Below, in pieces: positions 26,501-36,530 of a DNA stretch of 64,000 bases; position 1 is the stretch's first letter, and every line of letters begins with the position of its first letter. The stretch is from Lineus longissimus. Taxonomy: Eukaryota; Nemertea; Pilidiophora; Heteronemertea; Lineidae. The notes beneath the pieces are model-generated. The model saw only the letters and a list, made by a program, of their open reading frames with translations, searched no databases and was not told the origin of the DNA. Made by a program: the position numbers and the translations under genes. The stretch is from contig NC_088326.1 in assembly GCF_910592395.1 (NCBI RefSeq), positions 9,553,001 through 9,617,000 of the forward strand, given 5' to 3'.

Positions 26501-29500
26501 GTCTTATTCCGCCTCAACCTGTTGACGGTATGTCTGTGTCTTACGATGAACCGGCCGTATCAACACTACTACTTTGTTCCACTCATCTCGTTCTGGTTTC
26601 TTGTTATTTGTGCCACCATGGCAGTATGGCCGCGTGCGACAGCAACGCAAGTAGACGGTAAGCAAACAGTTACACAAGCAGAATGTGAGCTTGGTATGCG
26701 CATGCGATTCTCTAGTTTTGATTCTAGACTTGCAAAAAGAGGATTAAGTCAGACGACGACTAGTTGCTAATGGCAATTGATGCCCAGCGAAAAATATTGC
26801 CTCCATTTTGAAATAGCCCAGACTACCCCGGTGTAAAAGAAATGCAAGTCCCCCGGAAGTCCGGTCCTTTTGTTAAAGTGAATAGAGTCGCCGAGTTCCT
26901 TTGTTGAAGATTATGCAGCTAACCCTAACCAAACCATTAACCACATTCGTTGACAATACCCAGCTATTGTATGGGGTCTAGCAATCCTAGGACGTCCATT
27001 CCTTTTACACCGGTCATAAGTAAAACGAGTAGCAATTTTTCACTGCCTCAAAAATTCTAAAAATTTCCTGTATCTCCTTACTAGTGGTTAGTACTCTAAC
27101 AAGTTTATTCTGTTCTCTAATTATCACTTATCTGTAACATCGACATACCAGCGAACTACATGTAGCCTATCTTAATTATTGCCAATGTTTCATTCCAGCA
27201 AATAGCCGTCAGTACATGTATGTAACAGTCAAGCTGGTTATTCTCATCATGGCTGTGTCACTCATGTTTCTAGCCTCGGTAAGTACATTGTTTTATATTC
27301 AGCCAGAGTCTTTCAACCATTATGTCCCACGGGTGGCCATGGGTGGCGATGATTGGCCACTGTCGGTGCAGCCGCGTCAGCACTTCGTCGTGGCACAACA
27401 TTCGCCCCGTAATAAACTGATAAGTTCTAAATGTATTATACGACGCAAAAACTACAAAAAGTTAGTTTTTCATTTGCGTTGTTTGTGTTACTCATAAACC
27501 TTATCTTTCCAGGCCGCAAGTGAGAAGATATTTTTGTTACTGCCTGTCAGGACATTGTTCGTGCTTGGAAAAAACTCTGTTAGGGAGTGGATGTTCCGGC
27601 TGCAGCTGGACAGATTCGTGAGTAAAGTTATTTGGTTTATAACATGTATAATGCACTTATGGCGGATTGAGGCCTCGCGAAACGATCTTCAGTGCCAGTC
27701 GTATGGGATTATCGTCGCCTCCATCACGACGTGACATCCAGGGTTGATAACCTCTGATAATGTTTTTTGCACGGTAATGAATTCTATCCACCAATAACTT
27801 AAGGATTTTTTTTGCTCCATTTAGCGCAAAAAGTTGCGTTATTTTCTATTTACCCCAACCCCCCCCCCCCCCCCCCCCCCGATTGAAGAATGCTCGTAAA
27901 AAACTGCAATGTCCATAACGGTCACCGAGACGCTGCGTGCAGGTGTTATGCCTGTGGGAAGAGGCGGGGTTCAAAATGACACTTCTTGAATTTCTTTCGG
28001 TCAAAATCATGGTCGAAAACACGTCTTTGATGATTTCTAGGGAGCCTTTGCCCATGATTTTGACATTTAGAAAGACCGACTCTTTCATTTGACTTTACTA
28101 AATACCCATGAAAATATCATGATGAAAATAACTGTACATATACATGTACTTATCTTGCCATTTCAGAGTGCCATTGACGGCATGATATTTGCCTTCGGTT
28201 GTGCTCTACTCAAGAAACTCAAAGTTCTTACTGACAACGAAGAAAATATGATGTTCTCAAGATGTGTATCTTGTTTTGTGACAGTATTATCTGTCTTCGG
28301 TATATTTGTAAGTGTCTATCAATTCTAGCAAAATGTCCTATGCTCTCGAAATATTTTAATAATAACGCTTTTTGCATGACGAACCGGCAATAGGTGTGCA
28401 AAGATGATCGAGGGAGTTGGCGTTTTCGAAATTTAAGACAATGTCACGTTTTGAGAAAAAGTTTGAATTATATATTAACTTCAGATGGTTCTCGTTCGAA
28501 ACGGTGCATACTGATCGAAAAAAAACGACTGCGCCTCCACATCAAAGTTAATGATCCACGACGGACATGTGGAAAATAGCATAAATAACATAAATTTCGT
28601 TATCCACCCCTTCTCCGAGACTCAAGCCACCAAGGAATGGTCATTTCTGCATATGTTTGACGTGACCATTCCTTAGGAATGGGAGGTCTGATATCATCGT
28701 GCTTGTGATTAAGTAGGTTCTGTTTGAAACGACTACCTACATATTCCCTTTAGATATTTGTGATCAGAGGCTGTTTATTGAATGAGAAGTTTAGATGCAA
28801 CCCCATCGTAGCTGAGCGGGATGAAAATAGGATAGAATGGGGTATTTGAAGCCTCGGTTTATTTGTAGCCCTTGCATTAGCCGTACACCACCTGAAAATG
28901 GACCACCAATCTTGGTTCGCGAACCAATGCCGCACCATCGAAAATCCACCAAGCGCGTACACCAGCGCTGCAGCTAGTTATAAAATCCGGCTACAGATGG
29001 CGCGCAAACAATAAGCAGAAAGCGCCATTTCGAAAACGCCGCCTTGAGCCGAACCATCTAACTAGCTAATTGCCGATCCATTTGCGCGTACACCACGACA
29101 AAGCCGAGCTTTTAACAAGCCGGGCGAATTTGGACCATCAAGCTTGGTGGGACAAACTCGCCCGGCAATTTGTATCGGCAATGGATTGCCGAACCAATTT
29201 GTCGCGGCAATGTGGTGGTGTACGTGCAATTGGTCCACCAATATTTCGTGGTGTAAGCGCAGCTATTATTGTTTGATGCATGGGGATATCAATCAACCCA
29301 TTCTACCTTATACATGTTATATCGAACGTAGATAAATTTTATCTTTGTGTTGCTGATTATTTTTCTTCATTTCAGAGTTACGCCATTCTCGTTTCACTCT
29401 GTCATACTAAAGAGGAATGCAATAGAATTCACCCGTACATAACATTCGTACCAGTAAGTCACCACGTTTAGATTGCCTTAATGAGGCGCATTATTTCATG

Positions 29501-31269
29501 ACTGCTCGAAAAATGTTCGGGGGCAAATAGTAAGCAACACGTATTCATAGCCACCATGGGGTGGAGTTAGTTGCTGGCTGCAGACCCATCAAAGATGGGC
29601 ATGAGGGGATTGATCATGATAGGTAAAATTACCTTGCACAGCAGGCCATTCTATCGTTCCTAACGACTGAACGATTCCAAAAGGCCCTCCACTACGGCAA
29701 ATATGCATTACCCTACGTCCAATCCTCAGGTCGGTCTGTATTAAATTGAAATATTTCAAACATGCAGCAAGTTTTGATGAATTTAGTAACTAGCGCAGCA
29801 ACTCTGATGATTTAATTTCGCATGTGCAAGTTGGCGAATTACTTCCATTCTATAAGATGCATGTCGACGGAGAGGCGACGTCAACTTGTCGTTGAGGTTG
29901 ACACCCCCATTGGCCAGATCGACGTGTGACATTGTGATAAAATGTTTTTTATTGATTTTAGCCTTTTATTAGGAAAACGACTTTCTGACCACCACGAGCC
30001 CGTGTACTAGTCAAATGTCAATGAGGGATGGGTACATTTCAGTTACGATCCGAGGCCTGCTATATGGAGGATGACTTGTAATATTCCTTGTTTTTTTCTC
30101 CAGATACTTTCCTTTATATTATTAAGAAATACGTTTTATGTCATCCGGAGGAAATATAGTGTTGCGTTTGCATGGGTCGGGAAGATATCACTAGAGGTAA
30201 GCTGTCATTTTTATCGCTATATCCAATCAACATGTTGAATCCGAGCATTTCCTCGACACTGCGAGGACTGTATGAATACTTCAGCCGCAACATTGGGGGC
30301 CAACTCTGTCACTCATTCTATCGAAAAATACCAGCGCACATTTGCTGCAACATCACTTCATATACCAACAATAAGAATACTTTGAAATGATATCAAGACC
30401 AAATTCTGCGCCAACCGGCAAAAAGATGCTCCGATCCGAATTCACTTCAAAAGATATGCTGCTGTTGAATCCAACGTCTTCTCCACCCTGTCTAGAGGCC
30501 AGACTGTGTGACACTTAATTTCCTATCAGCAATAGGGCTGGACGCTAATACTCTCAGCCGGTGCCATTTCTAAGCAACTCCATACGTTTACTGTTGGTTC
30601 ATATTAAACATAGTTTCTATTTCGAACGAAAGGCGGCGCCATTCAGTCATAATGCATGCTTCATGAATGCATGCTCGCGTGTTATTTGTATACAACTGGT
30701 GCATGCAAGATGTTCCCCGATTGCTGCATGTTAATTGAGGCTTTGGACACACTGGGTTTGTCATATGAAAATACCAAATGAACAATGTGTATCTTGTTTC
30801 AATCGTCGCAAATCTGTCAAAAGACGGAAATTTTTCTACTTTTTTTTTCTAAATTTTTCTAATTTTCTACTTTCTATTTTTTCTACTGCATGGTTATTAT
30901 GGAAACAACCACCTAAGTCAACCAAGCGTTAGGCTGGAACACATCATCCTCAGCCTAGGTATGTTTGGGATAAAATGAGCACAGCTTGCACGTTACTATC
31001 GTTATATTTTACATGAAACAAGAGCACGACGTGATATTTGTTGGTATCCTGCCCTGAACTATTAGTCACCCAATGCTTATGTCTCTTTTCAGTTATTCAT
31101 AGCGCAGTATCACGTCTGGCTTTCCGCTGACGCTAAGGGTGTCCTCGTTCTTATCCCCGGCCAACCAGTGCTCAATTTCATAACAACAACTTACATCCTT
31201 GTGTGTCTCAGTCACGAAATTCACACAGTCACAGGGACATTGGCAAAACACGTTATCCAAAATAATTAG
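14540..31269 (+). CDS. CASD1: CASD1-like sialate O-acetyltransferase gene
   Basis: Golgi membrane enzyme that in vertebrates moves acetyl from acetyl-CoA to CMP-sialic acid, giving 9-O-acetylated sialic acids. Exons (plus): 14724-14817, 17397-17577, 18387-18506, 19176-19299, 19685-19775, 21128-about 21192, 21679 or 21707-21828, 24032-24102, 24447-24570, 24946-25144, 25590-25709, 26501-26657, 27199-27278, 27513-27617, 28167-28307, 29376-29453, 30104-30196, 31093-31269 (TAG). Phases join cleanly except around 19776-21128, where one small exon is unresolved. A possible first exon is 14540-14594 (ATG, phase-compatible, weak). About 715 codons are recovered against about 800 in vertebrate CASD1. 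The protein stops at QNN, before the last segment of the vertebrate protein. Introns hold several foldback elements. Assignment is by recognisable colinear similarity over the whole length. Confidence 0.9.
14724..21828 (+). CDS. CASD1: CASD1 lumenal SGNH esterase domain exons
   Basis: The catalytic half of the CASD1-like gene. The [14 protein letters not shown] exon (14724-14817) opens the lumenal domain. The next exon has the nucleophile motif [12 protein letters not shown] (GDS serine). Further exons give [31 protein letters not shown], and [10 protein letters not shown] through [10 protein letters not shown]. The exon at 21128 contains NDLEHLP, where Asp and His fall at the spacing of the conserved D-x-x-H, so the Ser-Asp-His triad looks intact. 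The 21707-21828 exon carries the [17 protein letters not shown] cysteine segment and the start of the next membrane helix (VGTAIFFAI). Insertions at 14869-15985, 17657-18034 and 19796-20086 lie in introns and do not break exons. Confidence 0.85.
14869..15985. mobile_element. 1.1-kb foldback element in CASD1 intron
   Basis: Outer inverted repeats of about 40 bp: AACTGTCTCCATAAAAAGAG at the left, and at the right the reverse complement of a close copy (TTTTATGGAGACAGTT). A second inverted pair lies inside: CAAAGGGCTGTCCGCCATG near 14960 against CATGGCGGACAGTCCTTT near 15265. No transposase frame. Non-autonomous DNA transposon, possibly nested. Confidence 0.6.
17657..18034. mobile_element. MITE with 30-bp inverted ends
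   Basis: AGGGCCCGGTTGTTCAAAAG at the left matches the reverse complement of the right end (CTTTTGAACAACCGGGCCCT). The interior is made of GTTAA/TTAAC words in both orientations, so the whole 378 bp can fold. Lies in a CASD1-like intron just after the GDS exon. Confidence 0.7.
19796..20086. mobile_element. 291-bp MITE with G and C homopolymer arms
   Basis: Ends TCCTAGCCTGTCAAACCATG and its reverse complement CATGGTTTGACAGGCTAGGA are perfect over 20 bp. The left arm carries a poly-G run near 19873 and the right arm the matching poly-C run near 20015, so the arms stay complementary well inward. Located 20 bp after a CASD1-like exon. Confidence 0.75.
20845..20910 (+). repeat. tRNA-like SINE fragment
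   Basis: AGTGGCCAGCGTG (A-box-like) is followed 20-30 bp later by GGTTTCGAGTCCAGG (B-box-like). The spacing fits a pol III promoter of a tRNA-derived SINE. The downstream body is not recognisable. Confidence 0.3.
22389..23400. mobile_element. 1.0-kb inverted-repeat element in CASD1 intron
   Basis: ATGCAGCGGTCAATCAGATG at the left end is matched at the right end by the reverse complement of ATGCAGCGGTCAATGAGATG. The match continues through GTCTGTACCCCC, about 31 bp in all. Short frames in it carry no domain. Probably a non-autonomous DNA transposon. Confidence 0.65.
24032..31269 (+). CDS. CASD1: CASD1 Cas1p multi-spanning acyltransferase exons
   Basis: The membrane half of the same gene. Hallmarks in order: a helix ending [14 protein letters not shown] (24032-24102), [17 protein letters not shown] (24447-24570), [19 protein letters not shown] (24946-25144), [19 protein letters not shown] (25590-25709), [19 protein letters not shown] (26501-26657), [12 protein letters not shown] (27513-27617), [10 protein letters not shown] (29376-29453), VGKISLE (30104-30196) and [19 protein letters not shown] (31093-31269). 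These are signature segments of the Cas1p/CASD1 family. All donors are GT and acceptors AG, and most exons here are phase 0. The stop follows HVIQNN directly, so the terminal helix present in vertebrates is missing or lies on an alternative last exon. Confidence 0.92.
26172..26398. mobile_element. Small foldback element between CASD1 exons
   Basis: Starts CTATTTGGCAAGCC and ends GGCTTGCCAAATAG. Internal CTGTTTGGCAAGCC/GGCTCTCCAAACAG copies make the whole 227 bp self-complementary. It lies in the intron between the exons at 25590 and 26501. Confidence 0.7.
26431..26465 (+). pseudogene. Fragment of a duplicated CASD1 exon
   Basis: ATGCACATCCGAGTACTAGT at about 26435 closely copies the middle of the exon at 25590-25709 (ATGCACATCCGAGTATTGGT) and continues GTTGCTGCCTATC before similarity stops. 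It has no acceptor of its own and sits about 35 bp before the next true exon. It looks like a decayed partial exon duplication. Confidence 0.55.
28860..29270. repeat. Possible inverted-repeat element
   Basis: GTACACCACCTGAAAATGGACCACC-like sequence near 28880 is echoed in reverse complement near 29210-29265 (GGTGGTGTACGTGCAATTGG, TTGGTCCACCAAT). The arms are diverged and ends are not sharp. Intronic in the CASD1-like gene. Confidence 0.35.
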
Positions 31270-31862
31270 TTCGCGCTAAAACGATAGCGAAAGACATAGT
31301 ATAGTATCTGATCAGGATTGGACAAAACGCGTTGATAAGGCTTTACTGTGGTCGGTCCGGTTTTCGTGTTTGGCGATGGCTTGTCTGCCTGGGTAAAATC
31401 GGTTGTATTAATTGCAACACTTTATTTCGAACAATCTGGTTAAAATCTTGAGATCATTATTTTTTGTCTCCATCTACATGGGTCATGCACATATTTACAT
31501 TGAGAGATCAAGTGAGTATTGAATTACGTAATTTAAGACTGCTTGACTGTTTTACCACCTCCTGTATAGAATGTTTATGACTCTTTTAAGTTTTGCACTG
31601 CTACACTCACAGTTGGAAGTACGTGCTTGCACAAGTAGCTCAGATGCATCTTTTGCCCTGGTACAGAAGGTAAAATGGGATATTTGGATCCCCTTTTTCA
31701 ACTACAACTCCGAAAACGCACGAGATTTCCCTGCAGATTCACTAAAACTGACTTTGATATTTTGGTGGCACCACTTCCAATAACATTGCCTGTAATTCAG
31801 GGACACTTTTTTTAAACAATGCCACTGAGAGACAAGACAAAATACAAATACCACGTGGCTTT

Positions 31863-32513
31863 ATGGCAGACGGAATGTCCAGTTATTTAATAAAAACTAA
31901 GTTTATTCGCGAATAAAATAGGTGTATTCGTGAAGAAACTTAGTTTTTTGCAAAAAGCTTAGTTTATACACCAATAAACCAAGTTGTTTGCAAAAACCTA
32001 GTTTATTCGAAAGAAACTTAGTTTTTTGCAAAAAACTTAGTTGTTTAACCAAAAGTATAAGTTTGTCCCCCGATGCTGAATAAACCTAGTTTATTCGCCG
32101 AAAAGCATAGGCTGTGGACAAAGAAACTTAGTTTATTGAATATTCTGGACATTCTGCCTGCCATACCAATAAACCTAGTTTATTTGATCAACTGGACATT
32201 TCGCGGCAATAAACCTAGTTTATTCATGAAGAAACTAGGTTTTTTGCAAGAAACTTAGTTTATTGACCAATAGTAGGGGTTACCCAATAAACTAAGTTCT
32301 TTCATGAGGCGGATGGTCCATTTATTCAAATAAACCTAGTTTCTTTCGAATAAACTAGGTTTTTTGCAAACAACTTGGTTTATTGGTGAATAAACTAAGT
32401 TTTTGGCAAAAAACTAAGTTTCTTCACGAATAAACCTAGTTTATTCGCGAATAAACCTAGTTTATTCGAAAGAAACTTAGTTTATTGCATAACTGGACAT
32501 TCTGCCTGTCATA
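31863..32513. repeat. Inverted-repeat element filled with TAGTTTATTCG array
   Basis: Outer ends pair (GGAATGTCCAGTTAT near 31873 against ATAACTGGACATTC near 32489). Between them lie dozens of short motifs alternating AAACTTAGTTTATTCG, AAACCTAGTTTATTCG and TTTTTTGCAAAAAACTTAG, many self-complementary. TGGCTTT occurs directly outside both ends (31856-31862, 32514-32520), a possible 7-bp target duplication. No coding sequence. Confidence 0.65.
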
Positions 32514-32744
32514 TGGCTTTGGGGTATTTATAGCCCCCGACTAAAAAATGTTCGATACGCAAACACTCGCCAATGAATTAACCCGATATCACAGCAAATC
32601 GGACTGGTTTCAGACTATGTATAATTATAAAGCACAAAGCTTCTTTGCTATACACTATATACATATTGTGTCAGTTAAAAGCTTGTGATATTCTGAATTG
32701 ATCAATGGTCTTCTCGTGAGCAATTAAAGTCTGTCGTTTTAGGT

Positions 32745-32950
32745 AAAAGGTTTTAGGTAGAAGGGGTGGGCGTTTGTGGTTTCTGAGTGTGAGGGGGTAT
32801 AGTGGTGTCTGTTGACTGTGCTTTAAGAGAGACTAGGCTGTGCTTTAAGAGAGAGACTAGGCATGTTGCCAGTCTCTCATAAAGCACAGTCAATTGACAT
32901 GTGGTTTCAGTATTAGGTCTTTCATTGTAGCAATGCGAAAATGTAAGCAA
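32745..32950 (+). repeat. Hairpin repeat family, copy 1
   Basis: Contains GGGCGTTTGTGGTTTCTGAG then GACTGTGCTTTAAGAGAGAC, partly duplicated on the left arm, and the opposing arm AGTCTCTCATAAAGCACAGTC. Diverged from the perfect form at 34110 by a duplicated arm and substitutions. Confidence 0.6.
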
Positions 32951-33304
32951 TTTTGGTGTTTAAGTCTGTAGTTTAAGGTAGAAGGTATGCATCATCCCAA
33001 CTATAGCTGGTATTACTTGCAATGTAACATGAACAATGCTGCTATCTGGTCAATGGTATGGCTCTAACGAGACACCAGTAACTTTGAACGTATTTGTTAT
33101 AAAATACTGTTAAATAATAATGTTCAATAAACTTCATGTAGTACAAATCCTATGTTTCATTGTTGGTATAGGAAGGGTTAACGTTGCATCTAAATCAGAT
33201 AGGTAAATAATCGACAGTACCTACTTGTATAATTTGCCGTGCCAGGTAGGCCTAGTAATTTTTCGAAGTCGATATTACGGTTTATACAGTAGGAATGATG
33301 GTAC
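32951..33304. other. No gene; spacer between hairpin repeats
   Basis: AT-rich sequence with a CAATAAA word near 33124. Nothing coding is supported. Confidence 0.4.
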
Positions 33305-33500
33305 CCAGAAGTATTAAGGTAGCAGGAAGGGATGGGCGTTTGTGGTTTCTGAGTGTGAGGGGGTATAGTGGTGTCTGTAAATTGTGCATTAAGAGAGACT
33401 GGCGGTCTCTCTTAAAGCACAGTCTACAGACATGTGGTTTCAGTATTAGGTCTTTTATTGTAGCAATGCGAAAATGTAAGCAATTTTGGTTGGGTCCGTC
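33305..33500 (+). repeat. Hairpin repeat family, copy 2
   Basis: Same block order as copy 1 (GTATTAAGGTAGCAGGAAGG, GGGCGTTTGTGGTTTCTGAG). The left arm has changes (TGTAAATTGTGCATTAAGAG) not compensated in the right arm (CTCTTAAAGCACAGTC), so pairing is weaker here. Confidence 0.6.
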
Positions 33501-34039
33501 ATTTGTCATGATCAAGTAGCCTCTAGAGTGACTCAACCACTCTCTTGATTACAGCGGCCGCCTCAGCGCCACCACACAGGGCCTAATGGTATTAGGCTAA
33601 GTAGCTTCGCGCGATATGCACCATTCTGGGAAAACTCAATGAGGAAGTATGCTCATTAGCATAATCTATTCTTAGCTCCAGCTCGAGGTAATATTGCGCA
33701 GTGTTTCTTCGGCCCAGATACATTGTTGTGGAAAACGTCTAGTACAAAGAACGCCTGGCTTGCGCCAGACTAACAAGTGAAGAAGGACTGGCTGCGCGAG
33801 ACTACTGTGATAAAAATGACCATTGCAGAGACTCTGTGACGTAGGCATATACTTTTTACAATTAAATATGCCCTAAAAGATGGTAAGGAATGATTATTTA
33901 TTAACATTTCCTGAACTATATACCTTCTAATTATCACTTTACATAAATATGTTGGCGTTAGGTCGCGTGATTTTCTTTCCTCGTGACAATATACAGCAAA
34001 ATAGTTACAACCCCATAATCGCACTATAAGTCCATAATG

Positions 34040-34200
34040 AGATCCAGAAGTATTAAGGTAGCAGGAAGGGTTGGGCGTTTGTGGTTTCTGAGTCTGAGGG
34101 GGTTGGTGTCTGTTGACTGTGCTTTAAGAGAGACTAGGCATGGCGCCAGTCTCTCTTAAAGCACAGTCAACAGGCATTTGGTCTCAGTATTTGGGTTTTG
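34040..34200 (+). repeat. Hairpin repeat family, copy 3 (perfect stem)
   Basis: Stem 34110-34135 pairs perfectly over 26 bp with 34148-34173, around a 12-nt loop containing GGCGCC. Arms read CTGTTGACTGTGCTTTAAGA and its complement. A right-half-only copy follows at about 34495-34560. Confidence 0.75.
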
Positions 34201-34574
34201 ATTGCCATGACTGTACCCCTGTAAAAGTCAGAGGAGGAGAAGTTTGGAATGATGAAAGCATTGAAGAAGAAGAAATGTTATTATTGAGGAAAGCAAAATT
34301 TATTATGAGACGAGAAGGCAGTGTCCTGACTTGATTATTTTGAAAATGGCAGTCTGAACACATTAAAAGGTGGAACATGGCATTTTATCGACTTTGAAGT
34401 GTTCCGCAGTTAAAGGGAGACTATAGGCAGCAGCTAGGTAGGCAAGATAAAGTCATACAAATTTGCCAATAGGGGTCAGTCATATCTCTAGGCATGGCGC
34501 CAGTCTCTCTTAAAGCACAGTCAAGAGGCATTTGGTCTTAGTATTTGGGTAAGTACAGAATCAAGGCAGCTCAG

Positions 34575-34830
34575 AGATTGAACGATGCTGTGGACAAGTC
34601 CAAGGATACTGCATCAGTCACGACCAACTTCTAATCAGAAAGTGTCACCACCGGCATATTCAATGTTCAGTTCCAACCTGTACCAGTCCAATGCACGCCT
34701 GTCATGGTCAGCAGTGGTCAGCTTAGCGCGATATGGAACATTCTTTCTGAAACTCAAGCGAGGGAAGTCTGCTCATTAGCCTATCTCGCGCACTGCTCCT
34801 TCTTGTCAAACATCGTAGTGAAATCGTGGT
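34575..34830 (+). repeat. Dispersed repeat shared with 46230-46480
   Basis: TGAACGATGCTGTGGACAAG, GTCCAATGCACGCCTGTCAT and AGCTTAGCGCGATATGGAAC occur here and at about 46230-46480 in the same order with few differences. The encoded frames are repeat shadows without domains. Confidence 0.7.
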
Positions 34831-36270
34831 ACAGTGGGGCGTCCTCGAGGATTGCAGCTGGTCGGACAGACGTGAGGTGGAATGTGGGCGGCTGCACTTC
34901 TTCGTTGATGTGCGATGGCAGATAGCACAGTTGTTGCGTTGCATGACAGCTGAAAGTGAATGTGATATCATAGAACTGAGGCGTTTGCAATGAGACTATA
35001 GGTGAAGTAGAAGCAAGGAGTGAAATGGGCCATCTTCCAGTGACTAATATACAGAGTAAGGGCACTGGGTGTTGTTAGATTCAGCATTGAATGTATTCCT
35101 CGTACAAGCGTGAATAGTGTGGACATACAGTGAGAGGTGAGAGACCCCTATTGACTACTTCTTGTAACTTTATCTTGGATATTATATTAGTATTGAACTT
35201 CTAGCCATGGAATATGAAGAAATTGAAGTTGTAGGCATGGAATATGAAAAATTATTCAACGGTGAAAGACATTATTCCATGAGGCTTTGCCGTGATCGCA
35301 AAGGACGCGACGCGATTGGTTCACATGCTAATGAGGTATGATAATGATAATTACCTCTATAATGCTACTTGGATAGCGACTGTGTTGTTGATTGCAACAG
35401 TGGTCTATGTCAATGTGTGCCTGTAATGTCAATGAAGTATGATGAGGTGATGACGATAGTGCAATTATTAAATATTGGCAAGAGATCATACTACAACATA
35501 GGTCTTGTTTTTGACAGATGACTGTGCGACATTCCCATTGGGTCTTGTTAGAGTCAGCGCTGCATGTATTCCTTGTACAAGCTTGAATAGTTGTGACGAC
35601 TTTGAGGGGTGAGAGACCCCTATCGGCTACTTCGGCTAACTTTATCTTGCCTACCTAGCTGCTAGCAATAGTGCCCCTTTATCAAGACTGAAACCCACTG
35701 TGCGGGGCTAAGAAATTACCTTTATAATCCTAGTTGGATAACCACTAGATGATTTGAAGAGTGCTCTGTGGATGTGTGCCTGTAATGTCAATGAAAGTAT
35801 GATGAGGTGATGACGATAGTGGAATGACGAAATACTGGAAAGAGATCTATTCCTAGAAGAACATATGTCCTGTTTTGACTAGGTGGCGCATTTTAGAATC
35901 AGCAGTGAGCACTGTGTGTAACATGGTGGAGGCAGCGGAGATAATAACTGTGTCGAAAGTATTGTTATAGGGCCTTCCCTAGGCCCATGGGGTTAAATTT
36001 ACAATCCACGATTGAAAAGACGTAGTTTGATCGCATTCAACTAAAAATCCATTGAACAGTTGTGTTCCTTTAGTCAACCGATGACCTTATGTTGGGCCAT
36101 GATCGGGGATTGTAAACTGTAAATGTATTATGGACTGGGAGACGGGGGAAACACAACTGAAATAGACCAAAACAAGTGATTTTGGGGCTTTGGTTTAGAC
36201 GCATGCCCCACATGCGCCATGCGGGATTATACGGTTCATGTGAACTTGTTGACATCTACATGATCTAGTG
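34831..36270. other. No gene; mixed repeat sequence
   Basis: Contains two related blocks near 35090-35190 and 35545-35680 (GAGGTGAGAGACCCCTAT-like, CTTTATCTTG) and a reverse-complement relative of the second near 34420-34450 (GCAGCTAGGTAGGCAAGATA). These suggest nested copies of one element. No supported coding exon. Confidence 0.45.
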
Positions 36271-36275
36271 CTGTT

Positions 36276-36515
36276 TGTATTGACCTCCTGGTCAACGGCC
36301 TCGTGATCTGATTGAAGAGAAGATCGAATCGCAGGATGTTGTTTAACAGGTTTTAATCATCGGAATCAAAACATGTCGGAAAAACGTACACAGCACGTAA
36401 CAGAACAAGTAGTTCTACAAAACGCCACAATGGCAAAGCCATTACAAATTGGGGCGCCACCGGCCGGTCTCTCTAACCTCTTAAAGGGCAATGGTATGCT
36501 GGGTGATACAGTACA
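36276..36515 (-). repeat. 3' LTR of the Gypsy element
   Basis: Identical 240-bp partner of 44893-45132. CTGTT lies outside at 36271-36275. A plus-strand open frame inside it (from 36373) is present in both LTRs and is antisense to the element, so it is not called a gene. Confidence 0.95.
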
Positions 36516-36530
36516 TCACCCCCCTCCTAA
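36516..36530 (-). promoter_or_regulatory. Polypurine tract
   Basis: In element orientation TTAGGAGGGGGGTGA abuts the 3' LTR. This is where plus-strand DNA synthesis would be primed. It fits the position and purine bias of LTR-element tracts. Confidence 0.8.

Noticed and set aside
34140-34334. Plus-strand frame MAPVSLKAQST, also at 46141
   Set aside because: It starts in the loop of the hairpin repeat and appears in each copy. No domain.
32745-34560. Direct-repeat array considered as CRISPR-like
   Set aside because: Spacing is irregular, copies are long and diverged, and the genome is eukaryotic.
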